A stretch of 64,000 bases of DNA from DAOQAU01 sp964640325 (GTDB taxonomy: Bacteria > Cyanobacteriota > Vampirovibrionia > Gastranaerophilales > Gastranaerophilaceae): assembly GCA_964640325.1 (NCBI GenBank), contig CAZXID010000007.1:1-64000 (forward strand), read 5' to 3'. Of the stretch, positions 41,701 through 48,170 are shown piece after piece. The notes beneath the pieces are model-generated. The model was not told the origin of the DNA. It did not search any database and saw only the letters and a program-made list of their open reading frames with translations. Within the stretch, counting starts at the first letter, position 1; each line of letters opens with the position of its first letter. The position numbers and the translations under genes were made by a program.

Positions 41701-41774
41701 TACCCCCGATTGGATTCGAACCAACGACGCACAGCTTAGGACGCTATCGCTCTATCCATCTGAGCTACGGGGGC
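41701..41774 (-). tRNA. tRNA-Arg(CCU)
   Basis: A cloverleaf folds on the minus strand. The acceptor GCCCCCG pairs with CGGGGGT (one G-U), the D arm is AGCTCAGATGGATAGAGC, and the anticodon stem ATAGC/GCTGT encloses loop GTCCTAA with anticodon CCU. The T arm is GTTGG-TTCGAAT-CCAAT. CCA is not encoded. Partial copies of both its ends flank the gene. TAATATAA about 10-15 nt upstream is a possible -10. Confidence 0.92.
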
Positions 41775-41865
41775 GTGTGTTCTTATATTATCATAAAATG
41801 TCTCAGATGAATAGAGCGGAATTTAACTTATATTGAACTTTTGCGTTTGCAAAAGATTCAACCGG

Positions 41866-41883
41866 CCATCTGAGCTACGGGGG
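41866..41883 (-). repeat. 18-bp copy of the tRNA-Arg(CCU) 5' end
   Basis: The sequence is identical to 41756-41773, covering the acceptor 5' strand (from nucleotide 2) and the D arm. It is 110 bp upstream of the real gene. A 7-bp hairpin, CTTTTGC/GCAAAAG, lies between (41839-41856). It cannot fold as a tRNA on its own. Confidence 0.85.
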
Positions 41884-41900
41884 AGCAAAATCAGTTTAGC

Positions 41901-41925
41901 AAAAAAAGAAGGCTTGCGCCTTCTT
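41901..41925 (-). terminator. Terminator of tRNA-Arg(UCU)
   Basis: On the minus strand AAGAAGGC pairs with GCCTTCTT over a 4-nt loop, followed by a run of T, 8 bp after the tRNA 3' end. Confidence 0.8.
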
Positions 41926-41932
41926 AATAAAA

Positions 41933-42006
41933 TACCCTGGAGGAGATTCGAACTCATGACCTATCGCTTAGAAGGCGATTGCTCTATCCAGCTGAGCTAC
42001 CAGGGC
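41933..42006 (-). tRNA. tRNA-Arg(UCU)
   Basis: A cloverleaf folds on the minus strand. GCCCTGG pairs with CCAGGGT, the D arm is AGCTCAGCTGGATAGAGC, the anticodon stem ATCGC/GCGAT holds loop CTTCTAA with anticodon UCU, and the T arm contains TTCGAAT. CCA is not encoded. It is followed by its own terminator. UCU reads AGA, the dominant Arg codon in such A+T-rich genomes. Confidence 0.95.
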
Positions 42007-42018
42007 TTAGTAATATTT

Positions 42019-42183
42019 GTCATGTTGAACTTGTTTGACTTCTTTTCCCGAAATCTTTGATTTCGTGGAAAATGTCCTTACGGCTCATTTAAATTGTCCA
42101 ATCTTTAGCTTTTGTTGTCAATAGTATCAGCATCTTTCCAACTAGCGAAAGAGGGTTAGATCCTGAAATAAATTCAGGATGAC
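42019..42183. repeat. Dispersed repeat, family A, interrupted by about 90 bp
   Basis: The left part GTCATGTTGAACTTGTTT is at 42019-42036; the rest (CAGCATCT...TTCAGGATGAC) resumes near 42128 and ends at 42183. The inserted segment has a 7-bp hairpin CGAAATC-TTT-GATTTCG. TTTGAC near its left end and GTCAAT near its right are inverted. Confidence 0.6.
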
Positions 42184-42247
42184 ATTTTTGGGAAATGGTC
42201 AAAATTGACTATCCTCTTAAATCCTACCATGTAAATTTCTATAGGCA

Positions 42248-42288
42248 AGGCGAATTTACATTTTTTACGAAAAAATGTAAATTCGCCT
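42248..42288. terminator. Perfect 19-bp inverted repeat, terminator-like
   Basis: AGGCGAATTTACATTTTTT and its exact complement enclose a 3-nt loop and are followed by GTTTTT. No gene ends here on either strand, so it may terminate stray transcription before alaS or be a mobile palindrome. Confidence 0.65.
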
Positions 42289-42310
42289 GTTTTTAATATA
42301 TAATTCTTTT

Positions 42311-42344
42311 GGATTGCTTCGGTTTTTTAAAACCTCGCAATGAC
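42311..42344. repeat. Dispersed repeat, family B (inverted)
   Basis: GGATTGCTTCGG...CCTCGCAATGAC is the reverse orientation of the copies at 4621 and 52192. It lies just before alaS and explains why an upstream open frame there is not coding. Confidence 0.6.
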
Positions 42345-42368
42345 AATAAAATTAAAAATGAGGATAAA

Positions 42369-44945
42369 ATGCTAAGCGGAAATGAAATAAGAGAACAATT
42401 TTTAAAGTTTTTTAAAGAAAAACACAATCATACGGTAGTCGAAAGTTCAAGCCTTGTGCCTGATAATCCGACCGTTTTGCTTACAACAGCCGGCATGCTG
42501 CAGTTTGTTCCTTATTTTCTGGGACTTGAAAAACCAAAATTTAATCGTGCAACTTCCTGTCAAAAATGCGCAAGAGCAGGCGGTAAAGATTCTGATATAG
42601 AAAATGTCGGCAGAACCCCTCGCCACCATACATTTTTTGAAATGCTTGGCAATTTTTCTTTCGGCGATTACTTTAAAAAAGAAATCATCCCCTGGAGCTG
42701 GGATTTTGTTACAAATCATTTAAAACTCGATAAAGAAAAACTTTGGATAACAATTTACAAAGACGATGACGAAGCGTTTGACATTTGGACAAAAGTTGTC
42801 GGACTTTCGCCTGAGCGGGTTATTCGCAAAGGTAAAAAAGATAATTTTTGGGGCCCTCCGGGGCCGACAGGCCCCTGCGGGCCCTGCTCTGAAATTCACT
42901 ACGACTTGGGCGAAGAATTCAAATGTTCTGATAATTGCTCTGTTGATACCTGCGAGTGCGACCGCTGGGTTGAAATTTGGAATTTGGTCTTTATGGAAAT
43001 GTTTCAAGACGAAGAAGGCAAACTTTCGCCGCTTGAAAAGAAAAACGTCGATACGGGCATGGGGCTTGAGCGAATTACCATGGTATGTCAGGGCAAAACT
43101 TCAACCTTTGAAACAGATTTGCTGAATCCGATTTTGTATGAAGTTTGTAAAATGGGTAAATGTGAATATAAACAAAGTGAAAAAACAGATGTTTCACTTA
43201 GAATTATAACAGACCATGCACGCTGTGTTACTTTTTTGATAAACGATGGTGTAATCCCCGGAAACGAAGGCAGAAACTACGTTTTGAGAATGATTTTACG
43301 CCGTGCTTTGCGTCATGGAAAAATGCTGGGGCTTGAGCTTCCGTTTTTGCACAAGCTCGTTGATGTTGTGATTGCAGGCTATGGTAAAGCTTACCCTGAC
43401 CTTATCAAAAACGCAGAAAAAATTAAAAACACAATCAAAAATGAAGAAGAACAGTTTAATAAAACGCTCGACAGAGGCTACAAACTCTTGGAAGAACTTT
43501 TGCCCAAAAAACAAAATATTTCAGGCGAAGACGCTTTTAAATTGTATGATACTTTCGGTTTTCCGCTTGAATTGACCGTTGAGATAGCAAAAGAAAACGG
43601 GCTTAAAGTTGATTTGAAAGGGTTTGAAAAAGAAATGGAAGAACAAAAAAAACGAGCTAAAGCGGCGGCTCAAAAAGTCGTTCTGACCGATGATTTGAAA
43701 TACGTTGAAATCGAAAAACAATTCGGCTCAACCGAGTTTTTAGGTTACGAAAAAGAAGAAATCGAAGCAAAAATTATTGCGACCGTTGAAGGAGAAGGCT
43801 TTGTTGATATTATTTTGGACAAAACACCTTTCTACGCTGAATCAGGCGGACAGGTGGGGGATACTGGTATTTTAGAAAATAAGCATTTTAAAGCAAACGT
43901 TTTGACTACTTTCAAGGTAAATCATTTATTTGTTAATCGCTGCGAAATTATTGAAGGAGAAGTTAAAATCAGCGATACGGTAAGTGCAAAAATTGATTCC
44001 ACAAGGCGCGAAGAAATTAAAATTCACCACACAAACGCACACTTGCTTCAAGCAGCTTTGAAAAAAGTTTTAGGCGAAGAGGTCAAGCAGGCGGGCTCTC
44101 AGGTGGAAGAAAACCGCACACGTTTTGACTTTTCGTATCCGCGTCAGGTAAGTTACGGCGAACTCAAACGGATTGAAAAGATAATAAACGACTGGATCGG
44201 GCAAAATTTGGAAGTTTCGACAAAAGTCATGAAACTTGAAGATGCTCAAAAATCGGGTGCAACAGCACTATTTGGCGAAAAATACGAAAATGACGTAAGG
44301 GTTGTTTCAGTTGGCGATATTTCGAAAGAATTCTGCGGCGGGACGCATATTGATAACATCGGCAAACTCCGTTTGATGAAAGTCGTTTCAGAAAGCGCAA
44401 TAGCTGCAGGCACAAGAAGAATTGAAGCTGTCGCTGGGAAAACAGCTCTGGAATATTTAAATGACAAAGAAGATGTGATTGATAAAATCGCAGGTCATCT
44501 TAAAACGCCTTACGAGGAAGTGTTTGAGCGGATTGAAAAGATTCAGGAAGAAAACAAATCACTTCAAAAGGAATTGGCAAACGTTCAAAATGCAATGGCA
44601 AAAGAAAAATTCGCATCGTATGCAGATAAGGCAGAAACAATCAAGGGCGGAAAATTATTTGTTTCAAAAATTGACGCCATGGATTCAAACGCCCTGAAAG
44701 AAGGGGTTGAATACCTTGCCCAAAGGTTGGGTGAATCAATTATCGTTGTTGTTTCGGGAGCAACAATCGTTGCAAAAGTTTCAGACAGTTTTGTTTCAAA
44801 TGGCGTAAATGCCGGTGCAATAGTTTCTGATATTGCCCAAAAATGCGGCGGCAAAGGCGGCGGTCGCCCCCAATTTGCCCAAGGTGGAGGGGTAAATATG
44901 GATAATATTGAAAACGCATTAGAGGAATTTAAAAAATCGATTTAA
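42369..44945 (+). CDS. alaS: Alanyl-tRNA synthetase
   Basis: AlaRS charges tRNA-Ala and edits mischarged Ser/Gly. The 858-residue class II enzyme has the N-terminal FLKFFKEKHNHTVV block, motif 1/2 region (RHHTFFEMLGNFSFGDYF), and motif 3 (GMGLERITM). The editing domain has HHTNAHLLQAAL (the HxxxH zinc site) and FCGGTHIDNIG (CxxxH). The C-Ala domain has KGGGRPQFAQGGG. ATG 42369 is chosen for GAGGAT and because the protein then starts at the conserved N terminus; upstream codons lie in a dispersed repeat. A small membrane protein gene follows at 13 bp. Confidence 0.97.
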   Translation: MLSGNEIREQFLKFFKEKHNHTVVESSSLVPDNPTVLLTTAGMLQFVPYFLGLEKPKFNRATSCQKCARAGGKDSDIENVGRTPRHHTFFEMLGNFSFGDYFKKEIIPWSWDFVTNHLKLDKEKLWITIYKDDDEAFDIWTKVVGLSPERVIRKGKKDNFWGPPGPTGPCGPCSEIHYDLGEEFKCSDNCSVDTCECDRWVEIWNLVFMEMFQDEEGKLSPLEKKNVDTGMGLERITMVCQGKTSTFETDLLNPILYEVCKMGKCEYKQSEKTDVSLRIITDHARCVTFLINDGVIPGNEGRNYVLRMILRRALRHGKMLGLELPFLHKLVDVVIAGYGKAYPDLIKNAEKIKNTIKNEEEQFNKTLDRGYKLLEELLPKKQNISGEDAFKLYDTFGFPLELTVEIAKENGLKVDLKGFEKEMEEQKKRAKAAAQKVVLTDDLKYVEIEKQFGSTEFLGYEKEEIEAKIIATVEGEGFVDIILDKTPFYAESGGQVGDTGILENKHFKANVLTTFKVNHLFVNRCEIIEGEVKISDTVSAKIDSTRREEIKIHHTNAHLLQAALKKVLGEEVKQAGSQVEENRTRFDFSYPRQVSYGELKRIEKIINDWIGQNLEVSTKVMKLEDAQKSGATALFGEKYENDVRVVSVGDISKEFCGGTHIDNIGKLRLMKVVSESAIAAGTRRIEAVAGKTALEYLNDKEDVIDKIAGHLKTPYEEVFERIEKIQEENKSLQKELANVQNAMAKEKFASYADKAETIKGGKLFVSKIDAMDSNALKEGVEYLAQRLGESIIVVVSGATIVAKVSDSFVSNGVNAGAIVSDIAQKCGGKGGGRPQFAQGGGVNMDNIENALEEFKKSI

Positions 44946-44957
44946 ATTAGGAGTATT

Positions 44958-45482
44958 ATGGATAATTTTGATTTTTTGAAAAAAATGAATAAAAAAAATA
45001 ATCAAAACAAATCAGAGAATAATTATGAAAAAGAATTAAATGAAACTAATTATCAAAAAACAAAGATTGATAAAAAAGAATCTTTAAGGAGCAAAAATAT
45101 GACAGAAAAAATTGTAATTGAAAAAAATACTGAAATGTTGATAGAGGAAATTGAAGACAAAAATGGGTGTTTGCCAGATATACTTGTTCTAATATTAATT
45201 GTCACTTATGCTTTTCATATTATTGTATTATTTATTGCTTGGCTAAATAATTTTTTTAATTCCACCAGTATTCATCCGGATAATATAATGCAGCAAATTT
45301 ATCAAGCAATTTTAGGTCTGACTTCTTCGGTATTATTTATAGGCTTATCAATAATAATTATTGTAGGATTATCTGCATTAGTTATGATTCATAATAGCTG
45401 TGGTAAAAAGTTTAAACTGGTTTTAAAAAAAGAAGAGCCACACGAAGAAAATGTTGAAGAAATTGAAGACAATAAGAAGTGA
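44958..45482 (+). CDS. Small membrane protein with two possible starts
   Basis: The 174-residue form has a hydrophilic, Asn/Lys-rich N terminus of about 65 residues and two membrane spans (about 74-93, LPDILVLILIVTYAFHIIVL, and about 120-145, VLFIGLSIIIIVGLSALVM), with an acidic tail. Two ribosome binding sites exist: TAGGAG before ATG 44958 and a stronger AAGGAG (45086-45091) 7 nt before the in-frame ATG 45099, which would give 127 residues. Family not recognised. It lies 13 bp after alaS and 28 bp before the superinfection-immunity-like gene. Confidence 0.7.
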   Translation: MDNFDFLKKMNKKNNQNKSENNYEKELNETNYQKTKIDKKESLRSKNMTEKIVIEKNTEMLIEEIEDKNGCLPDILVLILIVTYAFHIIVLFIAWLNNFFNSTSIHPDNIMQQIYQAILGLTSSVLFIGLSIIIIVGLSALVMIHNSCGKKFKLVLKKEEPHEENVEEIEDNKK

Positions 45483-45510
45483 TAATTAAACTAATAAAGG
45501 AGTTTTAAAT

Positions 45511-45699
45511 ATGGAGTTTTTAATTTTAGTAATAATATTATTTCTCTATTTTTTACCTTGGATGGTTGCGGATATCAGGAAACATAATAATACTGGAGCA
45601 ATTGCAGTTTTGAACATTTTTTTGGGGTGGACTTTTATTGGTTGGGTTTTAGCTCTTGTTTGGGCTATGACAAGCAATATTAAGACAAAATCCATTTAA
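45511..45699 (+). CDS. Superinfection immunity (Imm)-like membrane protein
   Basis: This 62-residue protein has two membrane helices. The pattern LYFLPWMVADIRKHNNTGAI, then LNIFLGWTFIGWVLALVWAM, matches the Imm_superinfect family named after the T4 immunity protein, which blocks DNA entry of a second phage. Members are common in bacterial chromosomes, where the function is mostly unknown. AAAGGAG precedes the ATG. It is followed by a REP-like palindrome and the transposase gene. Phage origin is possible but no other phage gene is near. Confidence 0.8.
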   Translation: MEFLILVIILFLYFLPWMVADIRKHNNTGAIAVLNIFLGWTFIGWVLALVWAMTSNIKTKSI

Positions 45700-45700
45700 T

Positions 45701-45790
45701 CCGTAGGTCGGGCATACTTGCCCGACAAAAATTGTTGTTATATCATTATTCAATGAATTACAGTCCGTAGGTTGGGGTTTCTACCCCAAC
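45701..45790. repeat. Two REP-like palindromes upstream of the REP-associated transposase
   Basis: Copy 1 (45701-45726) is CCGTAGGTCGGGC...GCCCGAC; copy 2 (45765-45790) is CCGTAGGTTGGGG...CCCCAAC. Both have a CCGTAG head and a hairpin whose bases changed together. Copy 2 ends 31 bp before the transposase start, and its exact reverse complement lies at 46080-46105 inside the gene. Confidence 0.85.
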
Positions 45791-45809
45791 ATTTATGATA
45801 ATTTTGCAA

Positions 45810-45815
45810 TATAAT
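45810..45815 (+). promoter_or_regulatory. -10 element of the transposase gene (leaderless)
   Basis: TATAAT is followed by 6 nt (TAAAGC) and the ATG. No Shine-Dalgarno sequence is present. Confidence 0.45.
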
Positions 45816-45821
45816 TAAAGC

Positions 45822-46352
45822 ATGCGATATAAAAGACTTTTTATTTCGAATACTTATATACATTTGGTTATGGTTACATATAAACGCAAACCAATATTAA
45901 TAAATAATATTGATTTATTGCGTAATTCATTTAAAAATGCAAAACAATTTTTTAATTTCGATATTTTTGCAATTTGTATTTTACCCGATCATATTCATAT
46001 GATTTTAAAACCCGAAAATATTCACGAATATCCGAAGATAATCACTTCAATAAAATATTATTTCTCAAATAATATTGATGTTGGGGTAGAAACCCCAACC
46101 TACGGATATAAAAACAAAGGTGAAAGAGGTATTTGGCAACGAAGATATTATGAACACACAATCCGCGATGAAGAAGATTTAAACAGGCATTTGGACTACA
46201 TTCATTACAATCCTGTCAAACATAATCATACAAAAAATGTCAAAGATTGGGAGTTTTCTTCGTTTAAAAAATTTGTGAAAACGAAAAATTATGACCTAAA
46301 TTGGGGAAATTCAAAAGATATTAAACATATCGAAACATTGGATTATGATTAA
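45822..46352 (+). CDS. REP-associated tyrosine transposase (RAYT, Y1 family)
   Basis: RAYTs are single-domain HUH nucleases related to IS200/IS605 TnpA and act on REP palindromes. The 176-residue protein has the HUH motif in CILPDHIHMILKPEN near residue 60. The family C-terminal block is GIWQRRYYEHTIRDEEDL, then YIHYNPVKH with the candidate catalytic Tyr. Two palindromes stand just upstream. The gene itself contains a third, inverted and perfect copy at 46080-46105, read in frame as VGVETPTYG between the two conserved halves. The frame is intact, so the protein may be active. It probably has a leaderless mRNA. Confidence 0.9.
   Translation: MRYKRLFISNTYIHLVMVTYKRKPILINNIDLLRNSFKNAKQFFNFDIFAICILPDHIHMILKPENIHEYPKIITSIKYYFSNNIDVGVETPTYGYKNKGERGIWQRRYYEHTIRDEEDLNRHLDYIHYNPVKHNHTKNVKDWEFSSFKKFVKTKNYDLNWGNSKDIKHIETLDYD
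46080..46105 (-). repeat. REP-like palindrome inside the RAYT gene
   Basis: This is the exact reverse complement of 45765-45790 over 26 bp. It adds about nine codons without breaking the frame. Confidence 0.9.
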
Positions 46353-46364
46353 GAATTTTTTTGA

Positions 46365-46370
46365 TAAAAT
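46365..46370 (+). promoter_or_regulatory. -10 element of dut (leaderless)
   Basis: TGA-TAAAAT (extended -10) stands 6 nt before the ATG; no Shine-Dalgarno sequence. Confidence 0.45.
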
Positions 46371-46376
46371 TGAATT

Positions 46377-46820
46377 ATGTACACAACAACATTAAAAATT
46401 GAAAAATTACCTCATAATACCTATTTGCCCGAATATCAAACAGAGGGGGCTGCGGGCATGGATTTGTGCGCTGCGATTGAAACCCCTGTCCTGCTCAAAC
46501 CCTTTGAGAGAAGATTAATCCCGACCGGAATAAAAATCGAACTGGAAAGAGGGTTTGAAGCCCAAATAAGGCCTCGTTCAGGGATTTCGATAAAACATGG
46601 CATTTCTTTGGTTAATTGTGTCGGAACAATAGACGAAGATTACCGTGGTGAAGTCTGTGTTCCTGTTATTAACCTTTCAACAGAAGAATACACAATTGAG
46701 CCAAATGAGCGTATAGCGCAGATGATAATAGCCAGAGTTGAAAAGGCAAAAATCGAAGTCATTCAATCACTTAGCCAAACTTCACGCGCAGCTGGCGGCT
46801 TTGGTTCCACCGGCGGCTAA
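46377..46820 (+). CDS. dut: Deoxyuridine 5'-triphosphate nucleotidohydrolase (dUTPase)
   Basis: dUTPase hydrolyses dUTP to dUMP, keeping uracil out of DNA and feeding thymidylate synthesis. The 147-residue trimeric-type enzyme shows all five motifs: AAGMDLCAA, RPRSGISIKHG (with the catalytic Ser), NCVGTIDEDYRGEV (with the catalytic Asp), ERIAQMII, and the C-terminal P-loop-like RAAGGFGSTGG. Length is normal. It follows the RAYT gene by 24 bp but has its own probable leaderless promoter. It converges on a small hypothetical gene with 9 bp between stops. Confidence 0.96.
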   Translation: MYTTTLKIEKLPHNTYLPEYQTEGAAGMDLCAAIETPVLLKPFERRLIPTGIKIELERGFEAQIRPRSGISIKHGISLVNCVGTIDEDYRGEVCVPVINLSTEEYTIEPNERIAQMIIARVEKAKIEVIQSLSQTSRAAGGFGSTGG

Positions 46821-46829
46821 GAAAACAGG

Positions 46830-47237
46830 CTAAATAAATTTTTTCAAATCTTTTGCTATGGTTGAAATTTCAGGAATTTGTTTGGCTAAAGAATCAATAT
46901 CGGAGTCGAATTTAATTTTTTTCGCCGTTTCTCTAAATTTGTTTAACATTTTTGTCAATTTATGGTAAAAATCTTTTTCTTTTATCTCTCCTCTGCCCGA
47001 TTTAAACTTCTTTTCAAGCTTATGATATTCAAGCATTTCATCACCTGTTAAAAGAATTCCGCCTTTTACATATTGGTCTGTTTTAGAGGTCAAAATGTGC
47101 TCCCATCTGAGTGCGGGATTATCTTTTGCTCTCAAACTCGTATCGATCATTAAAAATGCCTCAGGCACTTTAGGATTGCGCGTTTCAATTAAATAAGCAG
47201 TTCCAAAACTTACATGACCCATTTTAGGTACATTCAT
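46830..47237 (-). CDS. Hypothetical protein
   Basis: The 135-residue soluble protein begins MNVPKMGHVSFGTAYLIET, with a VSFG segment that I recall as common near the N terminus of small Gastranaerophilales proteins (memory, not checked). The middle is basic, and the C-terminal half is helical and Lys-rich (FYHKLTKMLNKFRETAKKIK). TAGGAG precedes the ATG. No domain recognised. A similar short protein start (NIPKINM) is seen at 56756-57007. Confidence 0.65.
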   Translation of the reverse strand: MNVPKMGHVSFGTAYLIETRNPKVPEAFLMIDTSLRAKDNPALRWEHILTSKTDQYVKGGILLTGDEMLEYHKLEKKFKSGRGEIKEKDFYHKLTKMLNKFRETAKKIKFDSDIDSLAKQIPEISTIAKDLKKFI

Positions 47238-47339
47238 GGCTAAAAACTCCTATGTTAAATTCAAATTAAATCAAAGTATAAAAAAAGTAAATCTTTTTTA
47301 TAAAAACAGTTGACAAAACGTCACAAAAACAATCAAAAC

Positions 47340-47376
47340 AAATAGGCGAAGTTTTCGAAGAAAACTTCGCCTATTT
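47340..47376. terminator. Terminator of rpsP
   Basis: AAATAGGCGAAGTTTTC and its exact complement form a 17-bp stem around a 3-nt loop, flanked by T tracts on both strands. It closes the rpsP transcript on the minus strand. Confidence 0.85.
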
Positions 47377-47392
47377 TATAAAAGTTAATTTA

Positions 47393-47959
47393 TTAAGCTT
47401 CGGTTGTTTCTTCAACAACTTCTTCAACTGCGGGTTCAACAATTGCTTCAACAGGTGCTTCTTTTTTTGCGGGAGCTTCTTCTGCAGCTTCGACAGGAAT
47501 TTCTGCTTCAACTGCAACTTCTTCAACTGCAGCTTCAACAGGAGTTTCCTCGGCTGCTTTTGGCTCCTCAGCTACTTTAACTGCTTCAACTTTTGCTTCT
47601 TCTACAACGGGCTCTTGGGCAGGTTCTTCTACTTTAGGAGTATTTTTTGCTGCTTTTTCGGCTTCCAATTTAGCTATAGCTTTTTTAGAAAGTTTTTTCT
47701 CAGTTTTTTTCTTGTAGTTCAACGAACCGTCAGCATTACAGTTGTCGATTAAATATTGAACTGTTTCTGTAGGTTGTGCGCCTTTTTTAACCCATTCTAA
47801 AGCTGATGTTTTGTCAAGTTTCATCACTTTTGTTTTAGGGTTATAATGCCCTAATTCCTGAATCGGTCTTCCTTCACGTTTTGTTGTTGAATTTATTACA
47901 ATAATTCTGTACGCAGGTGTTTTTTTTGCGCCTAATCTTTTAAGTCTGATTTTTAACAT
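47393..47959 (-). CDS. rpsP: 30S ribosomal protein S16 with a long C-terminal tail
   Basis: The first 80 residues are an ordinary S16 (MLKIRLKRLGAKKTPAYRIIV, then RPIQELGHYNPKT, EWVKKGAQPTETVQYL). S16 helps assemble the 30S subunit. The gene then continues to 188 residues: a Lys-rich stretch (KKKTEKKLSKKAIAKLEAEK), then about 80 residues of Ala, Val, Glu and Pro with VEEPAQEP- and EAAVEEV-like units, acidic and probably disordered. Family members are usually 75-90 residues, although extended ones exist. AAAGGAAA precedes the ATG. A leader with two hairpins lies upstream. No rimM or trmD is adjacent. Confidence 0.95.
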   Translation of the reverse strand: MLKIRLKRLGAKKTPAYRIIVINSTTKREGRPIQELGHYNPKTKVMKLDKTSALEWVKKGAQPTETVQYLIDNCNADGSLNYKKKTEKKLSKKAIAKLEAEKAAKNTPKVEEPAQEPVVEEAKVEAVKVAEEPKAAEETPVEAAVEEVAVEAEIPVEAAEEAPAKKEAPVEAIVEPAVEEVVEETTEA

Positions 47960-48083
47960 TATTTTATTTTCCTTTTATTAAGTGTAAAATCCAAAAAGCC
48001 CGCCGCTTGGCTTTTTTCAAAAACAAGCCTAAGAGGAAAGCTTGTTTCAACTCTATTTAAACACAATGGTTTTTTAAAATCAA
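47960..48083 (-). promoter_or_regulatory. rpsP promoter and two-hairpin leader
   Basis: On the minus strand TTGATT (48078-48083), a 17-bp spacer and TTAAAT (48055-48060) form a promoter. The transcript would start near 48048 and fold at once into AAACAAGC/GCTTGTTT (48021-48047), then AAAAAGCC/GGCTTTTT (47993-48016), before the ribosome binding site. The second stem ends in T-rich sequence and could be an attenuator. A ribosomal-protein leader is possible. Confidence 0.55.
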
Positions 48084-48170
48084 GAAAACACAGCTTTTCT
48101 ATGTTAACTTTTGCAAAAAGCTCGCTTAGTTTGAATTTGTTGATACAATGTAGAGTGGAGGAGATTAGTT

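Noticed and set aside
41861..41890. A third tRNA gene on the minus strand upstream of tRNA-Arg(CCU)
   Set aside because: Only the acceptor 5' strand and D arm are present; no anticodon or T arm follows.
42309..42368. N-terminal extension of alaS
   Set aside because: It is encoded by a dispersed repeat; ATG 42369 has GAGGAT and begins the conserved N terminus.
45511..46352. Prophage remnant because of the superinfection-immunity-like protein
   Set aside because: No capsid, tail, integrase or lysis gene is nearby, and this small family is common in chromosomes.
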